From: Vigna angularis
Lineage: Eukaryota; Streptophyta; Magnoliopsida; Fabales; Fabaceae
Length of the DNA stretch: 64,000 nt
Assembly: GCF_016808095.1 (NCBI RefSeq)
Contig: NC_068974.1
Location: forward strand, 37,196,090-37,260,089
Direction of reading: 5' to 3'
Positions 50,826 to 64,000 of this stretch are shown here, one piece after another. The notes under the pieces were generated by a model. The model worked only from the letters and a program-made list of their open reading frames with translations, was not told the origin of the DNA and searched no databases. Made by a program: the position numbers and the translations under genes. Within the stretch, counting starts at the first letter, position 1; each line of letters begins with the position of its first letter.

Positions 50826-53800
50826 ACTTCCAAAAGCTAAACTAAAATTACAAAAGAAATTAAATTTAGATGAAAAAATAATAGTGGAATTATGTCAGCC
50901 AAATAATAATAATTGATCATACAGTTTTTTTCCAAAACAATGTTCACTAACTTATAGTCAAGATAAGACTAGATCATTTGTCCCAAACAAAGGACTTACT
51001 TTAGTAACAAGGTAGAGTATGACAACTGCAAATTTTTGTTTGGAGATGAACTACAACTTGAGAAAGCGTCAAGTATCTGCCCAAGTAAAAGATGAACAAA
51101 GAATTGTAGTCCTTCAGAAATGAATTTTGTAAAGCAAAAATAACAGTATAAGATAGCCCTGGTCATTGAATTAATGAATTGACACCTGTCAGTAGAGATG
51201 AATTGTGAAAAATTATTAAAAGACATTGAGAAGTATATCTTCAAATTAATGAATATCACTAAAAACACATGAACACAGGAAAAATAAAAAACTCTAAACT
51301 CATCACAGAAGGTACGTATTTATGAATCTTTTTTTTTAACTTTACTGTAATTGAATTTTTTTTTTACAGCAATGTTGCGTAAGAAAAATTTCTATAATAA
51401 TGATAGTCTACCAAGCACTTCTTCAAATCCTTCAAAATTCCAAAAAAAAATACAATGAAGAGGTGCTAACCTCACTACGATGTTTCTGCAACCAATTGTA
51501 GTAGCATGAATTCCTGAAGAGATTAGTCACAGCACGAATGCTGGTCAACAGATTCGCAGGAACTGTCGGACTTACAGTGACTTTCTTAATCACTTCCACT
51601 ACAATGTCTGGATATAACACACGAGAAAATCAATGAAAGATTACACACCAGCAGAAGGTAGAGAAAAAAATATTCTACAAGATCAAGGAGTATCAGAACT
51701 TGTGCATATTTCTGGTAGAAAGACAAGGATAACCAAAATGTATAATCAAGGGGTCAAAAGGGGCACAATGTGGAGGAACAAACTAAGGGAGAGAAAAGAT
51801 AACTAACTACTAAGGTAACTGCTGAAAGCATATATAGTAACTGGTATAAATCTTTTCTCCGTCAACTGCAAACAAGCAGTGTGGGGTGGTACCACTTACA
51901 TAACAATGCTTACGTGTGACTAGTCAAAGAGTTAGTGTACAGACAGCCCACGTGATCATTGGTGCAGGGGAAGCATGATGAGATGCTACTATGCTAGGAT
52001 TCAATTAAAAGGTATGGGACGGGAGTCTCACACTACAAGCATGGGAGTCTAGAGTGGTTCTCACTTCTCTCAATTTTCAGACCAATTTCACATAAAAAAA
52101 TGGGATTCTATTGATTGCTATCATAATTTAATGTCAGAAAACAAAATTATGGTTAACATTGATACCGTTTTCTGCTTCAAAATGCTTGTTAAGTAAAATA
52201 GCCCCATCTGGATGAAGAACTATCATCCTTATCATATCAATGACTGCATAGAAAAAGCACAATAAGTAAGGAGACCATTTTCCTAAAGACTAGAGAAGTT
52301 CACTGATATAAGTGAGGACAAAAAATTGAAAAAAAAAGAAATTCCAATGATTTTCTCAAATTAGCAACGAAAGCTTCTTGAAGTACAACAAAAAGGAGCA
52401 ACACATGAGACAATAACTAACCAGGAAATATCATTGCAATAGGCCATGATCGAAGCAGATTCAGTAACAAGTCTATATCAGAGTCTGCAAATTTACTAGA
52501 ATGATAATGTGAAGTATCTTTCAGAATTTTAACAATGGCACCCAGTCTGGAAACATTGAGCTCAGTCAAAGACAAGTTCTGCTTTTCCTGCATGAGATTG
52601 AAAAAATATAACCAATTTACACAGCACACTTTATTTTTGAATTCATGTATGCTCCGTAAAAGTTGAAGCCCACTTGCTAAAATATGCAGCTTTATTGTTA
52701 TTAATTCTTATACATAGTTCATATGCAGAGTTTCTCATTAGGTAGTTGGAAATCGTGTTTAAGTCCGTTGTATTAAAGGACATCATAAACTTCAGATCTC
52801 AAGTCTTTAATCAAAAGGCAGTTTAAGTTATCATCATCAACAAGCACATTGGAGTTCGAAATGATCATGGGTAAAGCAGACATGTAAGATTAAAACATTC
52901 CCCAATCCTGAACATCGCAACTTTGAAGTTCCTTTGGCCAAAAGTATATGATTTTAACAGTATCTATAACAAATTAATAACCAAAGAAGAATAAAACATC
53001 TACCATATCTACCTGGTCAGATTGTAATGCATTATTGAACTCAATAATCTTTTTAAGGATCCCGTCAAACTGAGCAGCATCAAAAACAAGCATCCCTTTC
53101 TGACAACAGAATTTAATATCAGGGTATGAGCTAAAAAATTACATAATAAGTCAAAGAGGGAAAAAGTACAAAGTTCCTCACAGAAATTGTGTTAAAAGAA
53201 CTATTACACTACTTTTAGTACCATCCACTTCCAAATGGAATCAAATTACTCGTCCATTGAGCAACATTCTATAAAGATGATATGCTGGCCTTCTTGTAAT
53301 AGTAGCAGTAAAAATGAGCTAATAATAGCAAGACCATAAAGGCCAAATTACGATGAAAGCAAAACTTTGGAGTTACTTGACACCAATTTTCTAAAGTGAA
53401 GCCCCATTTGGAACTAATAAACAAGGGCATCATCAAGAAACATTAATAGTCATTTCTTCCTATTGAGCTCCATTTAGAGTAATATTCTCCATGTACCGAT
53501 TCAAGGGATCCCTATCTTTAATACAAAGAAACAGTAGGATACATAGACCACAATTACATCAAAGTAAAAAATTTACAAATTGCTTATGCCACAACATAAC
53601 AGATCAGATGCTAATATTATACATAAATTTACACTTAGGTTAGGGCACACAAAATATAACATGCTGGGATCAAGGACTTTGCTACATAGCTGGACTTTAA
53701 CTGCCCACAGAACATGTAACCCAAGCTAAAAATTAAAAATGCATTTTTTTATTTAATAAAAAGGAAAAAAAAAAGTACTACTAAGTAAAAGATAAAACAG

Positions 53801-56800
53801 ATCATTTTCATTTTCCAGACTTAAGGACTCCCAGGTTGAAATGTATTTCCCCAAGACAAAATATGTCAACCACCTCCAATACAAAGGGTATGAAAGCACA
53901 CCTTAGGAATATGCTTGAAAGTGGGTTTTGCAGAAATATCTGTCATTAAATATTAAAAAAAAACAAAAATTGGATGAGTCATACAAGGATGAGATAAATA
54001 CAAGATGAACATGATGAAACTCATGAATGGCAACATAAAGCTGAATTTTTATTACCAGACAAATGAGAAGGTTGTCCTGGTACGTAAGCATGGGCTGAAA
54101 CAGAAAGTAAAAAGCAATTAAGTAAAAAAGGAGGACTACAAGGATAATGGACGTCATTAACCACCATCAATTCTGTTATTTAACAAACACTATTCTTACA
54201 GCCAGTATAGGGATCACGAAATGAGGCATCAAAAGTAACATTGTTTTGTCCGGTATTTTGAAGAATGAACTGTACAACTTGTTCACGAAAAGAAAGTGGA
54301 AGATTCTCCTTGAGTAGCCATTTATCAGCAACATCATATGGATTATCTGGAGACATATTAAAGTTTTATTTATTAGTCAGCAATTTTCATTCACAGGCAT
54401 AAAATTCTTACCATCTTGCATGGGTCAAATAAGACAAACAATTGCAAGTGACAAGAAGGCTTAAAGCATAAAATGGGCAAGAAAGTGTCCTATCAAGCTT
54501 AATGGATAAGTACATCAAAATGATGTTGTAGAAACCACATTAATCTTTCAAGGTCCTAATAATTAAACCATTCATAAAAGAGGATGGTATATTCACATCA
54601 GACATAGGGACAAATATTTTGAAAAGATTGACACATTCTCTTCTACATAAATATCTCTCTACTATCTTAGGTACTGTGACTCCAGACTACAGAGCATAAG
54701 CGAAAATCAAATGCAAGGAAAACAAAAATATTTGAGTGCTATTTTACTACCACACCTCATTTTTTTCTATACAGGACAGGGCAAAACAACTGCTTTATTT
54801 TCCTTAGTACATTGACCAAGTATGCACACACGCGCACACATTCTAGAAACTGATGCAATCTACCATAACAGTTTTGATACCTTGGACCAGAGTAGTTCAT
54901 GATACACAATCCAGATTTTCTAGTGGAATATGAATAAATCCATCTACTTCTCCAAGTTTTCATAGTTGAATTATACAACACATAAGAAACTAATGAAATA
55001 ATAATTAATACGTTTCTACTGACCCTATTAAGTCAGTTAAAGTCACTATTCCAAAACATTCATAGAACAACAAGATAACTTCTCCTGATGTGGCACAAGA
55101 AAGTGAGTCTGTTCATTATTAAATCAGGATTAAACATGCTGCCTGGAGGTAAAAACATGTACCTGATCGATTGTATGGCAGCTTACGGATAGGCATACCA
55201 TCACCAATATCCACATCAAACACTGAATAAACACAGGCAAAGTTTATAAGAAATGAATCTGAAGAAGGCAAACCTAATTAAGTATTCAGGGAAACAAAGA
55301 AAACTGACCATAATCATACTGAATACCATCAAACAGTTGGCGATTTGATTCCTCAGGTCCATCAACAACTTCACCGATCTTTAAGTAAACGAGAATTGTT
55401 AATAAAAGATCTTATAATATCATCTATATTTGCCACTGTAACTTGGATTTGAATTAGGCAACAGAAATAGCGAGTTTAAGTGAAACACAAAATATAGAAC
55501 AGAGGGAATTACTTTATCCCACTTCTGTTCTCTCTTGTTCCATCCATATGCCACCCCATTATCCCCCTCTCTCACTATTTTTGTCTGGCCATCAGTTGTT
55601 CCTGTTAAGAACCAGAAGATGCTTAAAACAGAAACCATGTCAAAGACGAGTGCTCGAAATGCAAGAAAGTTATAACACAGTTAAAAAGAGGAGGGGATGT
55701 TCATTCTCTAACCACGTATCATGCAAATGTATAAATTACAGAATGTCATTAGCCAACAGGTATAACAGAACTGTGGAAAACCTGTAAGTTATGACTCATT
55801 TAATGCTACAATTTCATTCAATCAAGCTTGGCTCTCCTATCTGAAAAGACATTCAAAGCTGAAAATAGCATCTGATTTACAAAAGATGAGCAATCTTCAA
55901 CCAATGTGATGCCATTACTAGCAAATTATATCTGTCTCCCCAACCCCGATTCCAACACTCCAAAAGAAGAAACAAATGGTGGGGGTAAGGGGTAATGCTC
56001 ATGCTAAATGGAATTTAAAGAGAAAAACAGTTAAAAGTATACCTGGGATCTTTAGTGCCTCCAAGCCTGGTAACTCTTCTAATTTCAATCCTCCAACCCT
56101 CTTCCTAGCAAAAATAAAAAGATCAAGCTGAGTTCATCAATAATAGCAAGACATAGTTAATCCAAGCATAACATAATATATATAGATTAAAATTTAAAAA
56201 AAAAATGGATTTTCAAGTTGTAAAATGTTCACATGAAACGGAAGTCATTTATTCACCAAGGAGAAATGAACCATATATTACCATGGTCAAGTGAAAATCT
56301 TGGTTAAGAAATTATCAATATGGACAGACAAGAAAAGGAAAAAGTGATGTTACAAAGGAGTAGCCAGCACATTCTGACGACCAAATAAAATAAACATACC
56401 TACTAGATTTGTATAGAGAAAGTTGTGAAGTGTATAAATCAAGCTCTTGCTGTTCAGCAACATTATTCTGATCTACAGTCCAAATGCGTACGACTCCATC
56501 TGAACACGCTGTCACAATATCCCCATTTTCCATAAACTTTGCATCCCAAACACAACCAGGATGTTCTATGCTCTGAACACAAACTCCATCTGGAAAAGTT
56601 TCAAGAGAAAAAAGTCTGTAATTTCAAACCTGAGATACATAACTTAAGGCAAAAAACCGAAATAATAGCCCGGTGAACTAAAAATTGATGCCTTTGAGCT
56701 TCTTACAACCTTGGAAGATTCATGTACATGGCAAGTTGAATGGTGAAAATGAAAGAGAAAGGTCTCTTCATATGACACTACAAAATAAAACCTGTACTCT

Positions 56801-58916
56801 TGTAAAAAATAATTTATATTTGAAAAAACAGTTGCGAAATTGTGGATATTGACATAAACCCAAACCTGTGAATTGTAAAATTTATGGCAAATGAAATATA
56901 ATATAACTGATTATAGTTTTCTAAACGTAAGAAACAATAGAAGACACACGCCCCCTCCAAAAATGCCTTCCCTTAAACTTCCTGAAGACCAAACACTGAC
57001 ATTAATTTTGTAGCTCACTTAGAACTCCCAAAACTGAACCAGGGCCATTAAACTCGTAAGTTTTCATTATTGTCACTGAAGTAATATATGCTGATAATAT
57101 TCCATATGATCTCTGTCACGATTCACGAGAAGCGATAAAAAGGTATTACCTTTCCAAACTTTGGCAAAACGATCTTCGCTACCACTGACAATAAGTCCCG
57201 ATGCATGTGAATCAACTGAATAAACAATAGCAGTATGACCAACCATCTCCATTAACACTTCACCACTTACTGCCCATAATCTAAGAGAACTGTAACAACA
57301 AAAACAAGAAAGGCAAGGCACATATATTTTCTGAAGCACAACCAGGGATTCACTAATTAGATCAAGAGGAGTTTGTGTAGACATGAACCTACCCGTCATG
57401 GGATGCAGATAGGATTCCAAGACCAGACATCACAGACAAGCCACGAACTGTATCTGTACACTCCTCAAAGGTCATCAGCATTAGCAGATACATTAACAAC
57501 AACAGGTGGAAGGGAATGTAGTCCCTAAAGACATAAAAGAATATAGTATGACTGCTAAAACATGTTACCAAGGTAGCATAATTGCTACTAGCTTACAACC
57601 TCTCGGACGTTCACTTATTTCGAAAACACAAGCCAAATTGGCAGAAAACCACCAATTTGATAAGATAATACGTTTACAAGATAAAATCCACTCACAAATA
57701 TGACAAGCAATATATTAAACTTCAAGATCAAATTATAAATTCCTCACCGCCCAAAGAAATGTATAAGGAAGATCTAAAAACTACAACGAACATGCATAAA
57801 GAAACAAATTAAATTTCCGAAAAAAGATAAAAGATTAAAATACAACGTGCATGTCGAAACACAGGAAAACAAACCTGAATGTCCTTCAAAGGTATGTACG
57901 CAAGTTTTTCCTCTCCAAAGCTTTAAAGTACTGTCACTTGAACCTAAAATTGTGAGACCATAAGTTTAACAAACTTAATTCACTCCATATCCTTCCCATA
58001 AAATAAAAGCCTTATAGGTAACAAGATCTCACTACACGTAGGCAAAAACCCAAGTATAAATTCTCGCTTTCGAACATTACTATAAACTGACAAAGGGTAA
58101 TAAAAAAAATTCCTGCCAAATGAATTAACGAGTAGCTATACTATACTATGCCTACCAGTAACAAACTCTCCTGATGGCAACTTTATAACTGCTTGGACTG
58201 GTGCCTTGTGAGCTTCCCACGTCTCTACAGTTTGCCCATTTCTCCACCGCCTTAAGGTACTACGCAGCAGTGAAGAGTGCAAAAAATGGATCAAAATTGA
58301 AGCAAAATCGGTTTCAACTTTTAGAAGACTTTGAAACAAGGAATCCAAGCAAACTGAAAACGAACTACAATAAAAATAATTGATATTGTTAAAAAAAAAA
58401 CGAAAACCCTACCAGTCAACAGAAGAGGACACAACATCCCCTTCATCAAACACAATGCCAGTGACCTGCAACTGATGGCCTTTGAGAGTATGAACCGTCT
58501 CACCAGTGTTCAAGTCCCAGACAAAGACCAAAGTGTCCATGCCGCCAGACACAATCCCACCAAGCGGAAACTCCGAATTCGGGGGAATCCATGCCAAGGG
58601 TCCCACAAAGCTCGTGTGCCCCAAAAGAATCTTGGAACTTACGAACTTGCGGTTGCTGTCCAGAGACCACAATCTAACCGCCCGGTCCCTCGACGAGGTC
58701 GCAATGGCCTCACTGCCGCAAACGCATATTCCGCGAACCTGAATTCAACCAATCAATGCAAATTGAAATGAAAAAAAGGAAAAGAAGGGAAAACGACGGT
58801 GTTTGAGTTTTGGAAGTTTGAGGATTTTACATGAAGATTTGAAAGATAAATCTTACATCGTCTTCGTGGCCGCGAAGCTCGCAGCGCAATTGGTAGTCTT
58901 TGAAATCAATGTCCAT
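48768..58916 (-). CDS. PLAA/DOA1/UFD3-type WD40-PFU-PUL protein (phospholipase A2-activating protein homologue), complete, 22 exons
   Basis: PLAA/Doa1 proteins bind ubiquitin through the PFU domain and CDC48/p97 through the PUL domain, in ubiquitin recycling and protein quality control. Exons: 58916-58857, 58738-58413, 58259-58156, 57943-57875, 57453-57393, 57289-57150, 56589-56400, 56104-56043, 55601-55513, 55378-55309, 55222-55163, 54346-54200, 54094-54056, 53939-53902, 53099-53013, 52587-52422, 52243-52166, 51607-51471, 51076-51000, 50399-50330, 49708-49643, 48902-48768. Every phase closes, giving 756 aa, typical for plant members. Residues 1 to about 300 are WD40 repeats (RGHEDDVRGIC, LGHTSFVGPLAW, LKGHQLQVTG, GHSDTVRGLSV, MVGHTAIVYSVD). 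The PFU domain (about 345-450) has YVFDVDIGDGMPIRKLPYNR and NPYDVADKWLLKENLP. The PUL domain (about 486-750) begins KGMLVFDAAQFDGIL and is alpha-helical armadillo-like. The closest Arabidopsis match from memory is At3g18860. There is no sign of disruption. Confidence 0.95.
50779..50826. repeat. (AG)n microsatellite in a PLAA intron
   Basis: About 48 bases of AG with one AAAG interruption, lying between exons 19 and 20. Confidence 0.97.
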
Positions 58917-61900
58917 TTGAATGTTATGAAAGAAGAGAGAAGGTTTGAGGATCGCTACACAACACAGAAAAATGCTTCCTTGCTTCTCTTGTTTTACTTC
59001 CTTTTTATTTCAGTTTTTCTTTTTTTTTTTTCGTGTTTTGGGCTACAGAGTTCACTTCTTTGAGTCCACGGAGAGATAAAATAAAAAGTTTTATTTTAGG
59101 AGGTTATTTTGAGATCAAATAGAATTATTTTTTAAAATGCATTGGTTTATATTTATTTTTTTGTTAATCGATAATTATTTTAACAGTCATTATCAATGTA
59201 TATTTTTATCATTGTAAATAAGTTCACTTTTAATATTTATAGAAATATGTTTTCAATAGTTAATAGTTAAAAGTAATCTTAAATGATAATTTACTGTAAT
59301 TAAAAATTATTGGTAAAATCATGGGTGTTCAGTTTTATGATAAAAATAATAATAAACTTTTAATTATTATTTACTTAAAATTATTAAAAATAGTTATTTT
59401 AGTTTAAAAAATATTCAAATAAAATAATGATTAAATTTAAAAAACAATCATACCAAATAGTAAAACAGATAAAATAATTATTTTAATTTTAAAAAATGTA
59501 ATTTAAAGACTAAAAGTAAAAAAAAAAAACATGTGCATCAAAAAGGAAAAATTCCTTTATAATAGTTATAAATGAAATTTAATTATAATATGCTTTATAT
59601 GTACATGAGCTCTCAAAACTCGAAAAATAAAAATAAGGTGAAAACTGAATGTGTTTATAGGTGAACAAACTTTATAATATGTTTTATGATATGTAACAAG
59701 TTTACAATCAACGTATTAATAATCTAGCATTAGATTGGTATTAATAACTTATAATTATGTAATGAAAATGTAAAAGTATTTCTTTTGACTTGTATGCAAT
59801 AAATTGTGTTTCTTAAAAACAATGAAATAAAACCAATTTTAATAAGTTATGTTGTTATATTAAATTGTAGTGTTGTTACATATTTTTAGTTTTAATGTGT
59901 TTTGATCTAAGACGCTTTTAAATTTTGATGTGTTTCAACCTGAGACGTTTTTAACATGTTATATTAAGATATATCTCAACTTGGGTGCTTTTAGATGTTT
60001 TTATATCTAAATGTATTTTAATTTAAATGTGTTTTAATTTAGGGCGCTTTTAGAAGTCTTTGTATTGAAGCGTATTTTTAGATTCGAATATATTTTAATC
60101 CTCGTATATTTTTTCAATCTTAGTGTTTTTAAACATTTTGATGTTTAATTATCTTTCAATTTGAGTTTGTACAGGACTTTGTCTCTTACTTGGAGTCATG
60201 TTTCAAATGTTGTCAAAGTTCATTTATTCGCTTAAAGTTGTGTCTTGATGATGTGTGTCGATTGAATCCAACACCTTGTTTTATATGTGGCATTAGTTTA
60301 AAATATGTTATTTGTCTATACCAAATTATTGATAAACTTAATAATATGTATAAGCACAATAATGTGAATTTTCTTTATTATCTCATAATTGGGCACCATC
60401 TTCAATGATGACAACATGATTCACGTCGTGCAATTTATGAATGACATCACAGCTACACATTTCACTTCACAATATTGTAGTAACGAACAAAGACATTAGC
60501 TTACCATAGTTATAGTCATAGCCAAAACCAAGAGGAAGGAGTAACTTTGTCATGACTCACTAGAATTAGGTTTACCAGAAGTTTCTACGATAATGCAAAT
60601 GTTGAGAAATTAACCAAAAGGTTTAGGTCAAAGATAATGAATTAGTTAATCAAAGGATTTGAGGAAACGACTAATAAAGTTTTGTCGTTGTCATTAAAGG
60701 ATGAGTATTTGGATATGTTAGATAGCAATGATGCTATTGAACTTTGATGATAATAATTGGTGAATAAAGCATTGATGGATGATGTGATACACACAATTGT
60801 GGACCAATTAAGAGGGTGAAGTCATTCCTTTAAGGTTAGGAGAGCAATTTGAACATGATGCTTAGTGAGTATTATAATTTCAAAAACATGTTTGGTTAAT
60901 TATAAAGAGTTTATGACTATCCACTATATGTAATATGGTGGGGGAAAATTTTACTTGATTTTAAGGTGAATGCTAAATATTCATATATGAATTCGTTAAA
61001 TAGTCTTAAAGGTAAATGAAAGATTTTAATAGTTTAGAATTATGTTAATTCAAGTTTGGCCTGGGAGAAAAATTAACATATAAAAACTTTATAATATTTA
61101 AGTTAATAAAAATAGGTGGATAATATGATAATAATAAATAATATCAAATAAAAATAATGTATATATATATATATATATATTATGAAATTAACTATTTATT
61201 CAACTTATAAATAAAATATTAATAAATTATGTTGACATATATTATAAATAGTAATAAAAATATATTTAACATTATTTTCAATATTTTAAGACAATTATCA
61301 AGTGAGATTATTGTTATTTTTAAACTTATAAATTAAGGCGAGTATGTACAATAAATATAACAAATATATAAATATTTTAAGATGTGTTATTTTTATATGT
61401 ATCTCATATTAATAAAAAGATTAAAAAAAGTTGATATTACGATAATCAAATAAATTATTTCTGAACTAAATATAAAACACATATATTTGGAGTCTTTTTC
61501 TTTCTTTTTTTACTCTTTAAAAAATTCAGAAAAATGTAAAACTTACTTGTCTCACTTCATTATCCAGAACCAACTAGACTCTTCATAACAATGAGTTAAC
61601 ATGTTAACAAAGAAAAAAGCTTTTAACATTTCCCAAAATCGCTTTTACCACTGCAAACGAACATCAACGTATCTGTTACCAAGTCTCTGTTAATCCTTCA
61701 ACTCCTAACTATCATTTTCTATTGTCAAGACAATCATAAACGCATTCGACATCAATTACAAACAAGAAAAAAAATTGTCAAAATCATCCGCATAATAAAT
61801 CTAGAAAAATGTGTTTAAATTTTAGAGGAAAAACATATTTTACAAAACGTATTTAAGATACATATTTCATAATAATAATATTTTATTCTAATTGAATATA

Positions 61901-62179
61901 TGAGATTAGTGGTGAAAAGATTATTTAATAAAAAGCTTATTTCAAATAATAACACCGTACAGATTTTAGTTACCTGTGTGTTGAAACAAATGAAACTTCT
62001 TTGGAACATTAAAACGTACCGTGAAAGCAGGTGGCACGCTTTGTAGTTTCCTAGATTTTGGAGGCTTTTCTTTCACCAGTACTGTGTATGTTGTTAAACT
62101 CGAAACATCAATAGTGGAGATGAGGGTACTATTATTGCAGGAAGAACACTCCCCTACCCACATTCTACACCTTGCTTCT
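58917..62179. other. Divergent intergenic region between the PLAA homologue and the LPAT gene
   Basis: It holds the PLAA promoter near 58920-59080 and the LPAT promoter before about 62180. Between them are AT-rich DNA, the degenerate repeat at 59880, and a TA tract at 61158-61180. Sequence at 60180-60900 has a gene-like texture, but it has stops in all frames and I cannot assign it. Confidence 0.5.
59880..60175. repeat. Degenerate short tandem repeat
   Basis: Phrases such as GTGTTTTGATCTAAGACGCT, GTGTTTCAACCTGAGACG and GTGTTTTAATTTAGGGCGCT recur with spacing of about 35-50 bases. No ends or coding potential are seen. Confidence 0.5.
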
Positions 62180-63687
62180 AACTTCTATCCAATCTCACTG
62201 TTCAACCAAACCAGCTGCAACCTCACTTTTCACCTTGTGTTTTGTTGATATCACTCAGTGTCTTTCTGGGGCCGAAAAAGTGCCACAACATTGATCAAAG
62301 GTGAGGATGTTCAGCCTCATTGCATCATTACACCTCAGAGGTTTTGCTGTTTTCCAACTTTGCAAGAGATCAGTGTTCTTTTCCAAAATTATAAGCTTTT
62401 AATTAAAAAAGATCCGAGCTTGTATAACAGTGTCTGCAAATGTAAGGTTTTTGGAAATGGGGCTTCATCCATCTTGTCCCTTATTTTCTAAAATGGCAAA
62501 AAAGAAGAAGAAAATACCCTTTCTGCATAATGTGGTTTTGTTTTATACACAAGGTCGTCAACAGTGTCCCAAGTGGTCGTGTTTTTTTTTAGCTGTGATC
62601 ATTCTTGGTATCATAATGTTGTGTTTCTAGGATGCTGGATGCATGCCATTTTTATCTGTTTTAATCATGTTTATGTTTTTGTTCCCTATCTGATGTTACC
62701 GTATGTTGAGATTGAGGGAGATTGTGTCTTTATTTGGGTGGAGTTTGACTTGACCTACATAGGGGTTTCCATGACGCCTTGTTGCAAGGATCACCAGAAA
62801 TAAAGGACAAGGAAAGATACCGTCTAGTCATACATTTGGATGTGAGTTTGTGTCTTAGTTGGTGGTAAAATCCCGATTTTAGTGCATCATGTCTTTATGA
62901 TATAGAACAAATGTTTCTCTCATGCTCCCACACTCTCCTCTTATAACTTATCCAAACAGTGGTGTTATTATTGTGATAACAAAGTTGGTTGATTTTCCCC
63001 ACAGCAAACCCCTTTTGCATCATAAGCTACTTATCTCGTTGCTACTCTAACACATCACACATGCTGGATGCTTTGATTGTCTTTCCTATAGTATAGTATA
63101 TAGTGTTGTCAAACAATTGAATTATTTTGGCCCAGCTGGAAAAGAATGTTACTCTGGCATCCTTTCTATTCGTTGCATATGTTTCCCTCATACATTGGCT
63201 TTATGGAAAGGTTGATTTTTCTTAAGATCACTGTTTATTTACTCCTTGATCTTCGTCTAGTCGAGTTATTACAAGTAATAATACCTTGCCATTTTTTATT
63301 TTGCATATGCTGAAGTTGTTCTCTATTAGTAATGTGTAGGCTTTCTTTTTTTGATTTCTTTTGTTCTCCACTTTCATGCTTCATGATACTCGATGTCCTT
63401 CATGGTAAAGATATGCTGGACTTTCTTTCAGGTGCATTCATTTTGTACCAAAAGTGTCAAAGATCATTCTCTTATTGAGTCATCAACTACAAGGTCAAAA
63501 CAGCTGGCAGAGTCCAGCTGTTCTGGTCAGCGTCACTACCAGAAACCCAGTTGCCAGAGCAATTCTTTCTGTTTTGCCAATCCAGGATCATTGATATCTC
63601 ATATTTGGTCTATATTGAGGAGGCAATTCTGGAAGAGGCAGTGCAGTATTTTCCTCTTGTATTCTGTGATTGCTTTTGATATAGGAT
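62180..63687 (+). other. Probable 5' UTR of the LPAT4/5-type gene with a 5' UTR intron
   Basis: Upstream of the LPAT start, sequence to about 62300 is less AT-rich and ends in AAAG|GTGAGG (donor near 62301). A pyrimidine-rich acceptor, CTTTCTTTCAG|GTGC, occurs at 63423-63433. I infer a leader exon, an intron of about 1.1 kb that is T-rich and full of stops, and a second leader portion 63433-63687. The short open frames here have no coding character. Exact transcript ends cannot be seen. Confidence 0.45.
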
Positions 63688-64000
63688 ATGGCTGTTCATA
63701 CACCTGCAAGTTCATGTTTTGGAGCAAAGTATCAGACTCTAGCACCATTGAGAATTTTAAGGGGTCTGGTGTGTCTACTGGTTCTGCTTTCAACAGCATT
63801 TATAATGTTAGTGTTCTTTGGCTTTATAAGTGCTGTTATAGTTCGACTTTTTAGTGTCCGTTACAGCAGGAGAGCAACTTCCTTTTTCTTTGGTGCCTGG
63901 CTTGCCTTGTGGCCCTTTCTGTTTGAAAAGATCAACAAGACTAAAGTTGTGTTTTCTGGAGATGATGTTCCTTCGAGAGAACGGATCTTACTGATCGCAA
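63688..64000 (+). CDS. 1-acyl-sn-glycerol-3-phosphate acyltransferase, LPAT4/LPAT5 type (partial, 3' end outside window)
   Basis: Plant LPAT4/5 proteins are ER-type membrane acyltransferases that acylate lysophosphatidic acid to phosphatidic acid. The window holds the first 104 codons. The motif TPL/APLRILRGL is followed by a long hydrophobic segment (about residues 27-52), then LWPFLFEKINKTKVVFSGD and the ERILLIA run that precedes the catalytic NHxxxD box in this family; that box lies just beyond the window. The start is well supported: the codon two before the ATG is an in-frame TAG (63682-63684). Codons and hydrophobicity show no disruption. I cannot tell LPAT4 from LPAT5 because the rest is missing. 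Confidence 0.9.
   Translation, partial: MAVHTPASSCFGAKYQTLAPLRILRGLVCLLVLLSTAFIMLVFFGFISAVIVRLFSVRYSRRATSFFFGAWLALWPFLFEKINKTKVVFSGDDVPSRERILLIA

Noticed and set aside
60190..60408. 72-codon frame with several cysteines
   Set aside because: No domain, no splice context, AT-rich surroundings with degenerate repeats; I cannot support a gene.

Overview
The window is plant nuclear DNA, most likely from a phaseoloid legume (Vigna/Phaseolus-like). The basis is the AT-rich background, genes with many GT-AG introns, plastid-targeted proteins of plant type, and legume-style LTR retrotransposon sequence. The species is an inference; no database was searched.

The left 38 kb holds no intact gene that I can recognise. 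It is a nest of transposable elements and derived repeats. Four insertions can be delimited to the base by their target-site duplications. They are a 2.66-kb TG...CA solo LTR (8501-11161), a 193-bp TRIM-like solo LTR only nine bases further on (11176-11368), a 5.08-kb Ogre-like solo LTR (15644-20727), and a 1.43-kb non-autonomous hAT element (27466-28894). For the two small-spacing LTRs and the hAT element the same window also carries a paralogous empty site, because the host sequence is itself duplicated (5.5-6.3 kb with 8.1-11.6 kb; 6.3-8.1 kb with 26.8-30.4 kb). A CACTA-like element, LINE 3' remnants, gypsy LTR remnants, a duplicated Helitron-like 3' end, minisatellites and long (AT)n tracts fill the rest.

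The right 25 kb is genic. HDR/IspH (+, 10 exons, last step of the plastid MEP isoprenoid pathway) lies convergent to CCS1 (-, 8 exons, plastid cytochrome c maturation). Upstream of CCS1 on the same strand is a 22-exon PLAA/DOA1 homologue (-, WD40-PFU-PUL, ubiquitin and CDC48 cofactor). It is divergent from an LPAT4/5-type lysophosphatidic acid acyltransferase (+) whose first coding exon runs off the window. I built the exon models by hand; the reading phase closes across all junctions of HDR and PLAA, and CCS1 closes apart from a possible one-base uncertainty in exon 7.

HDR and CCS1 are both plastid proteins with redox chemistry, but nothing in the sequence suggests co-regulation. The most unusual material is in the repeats: the X-A-X duplication, the nested insertions, and arrays of a CCGAACG/GACGAACG motif shared by otherwise unlike LTRs.
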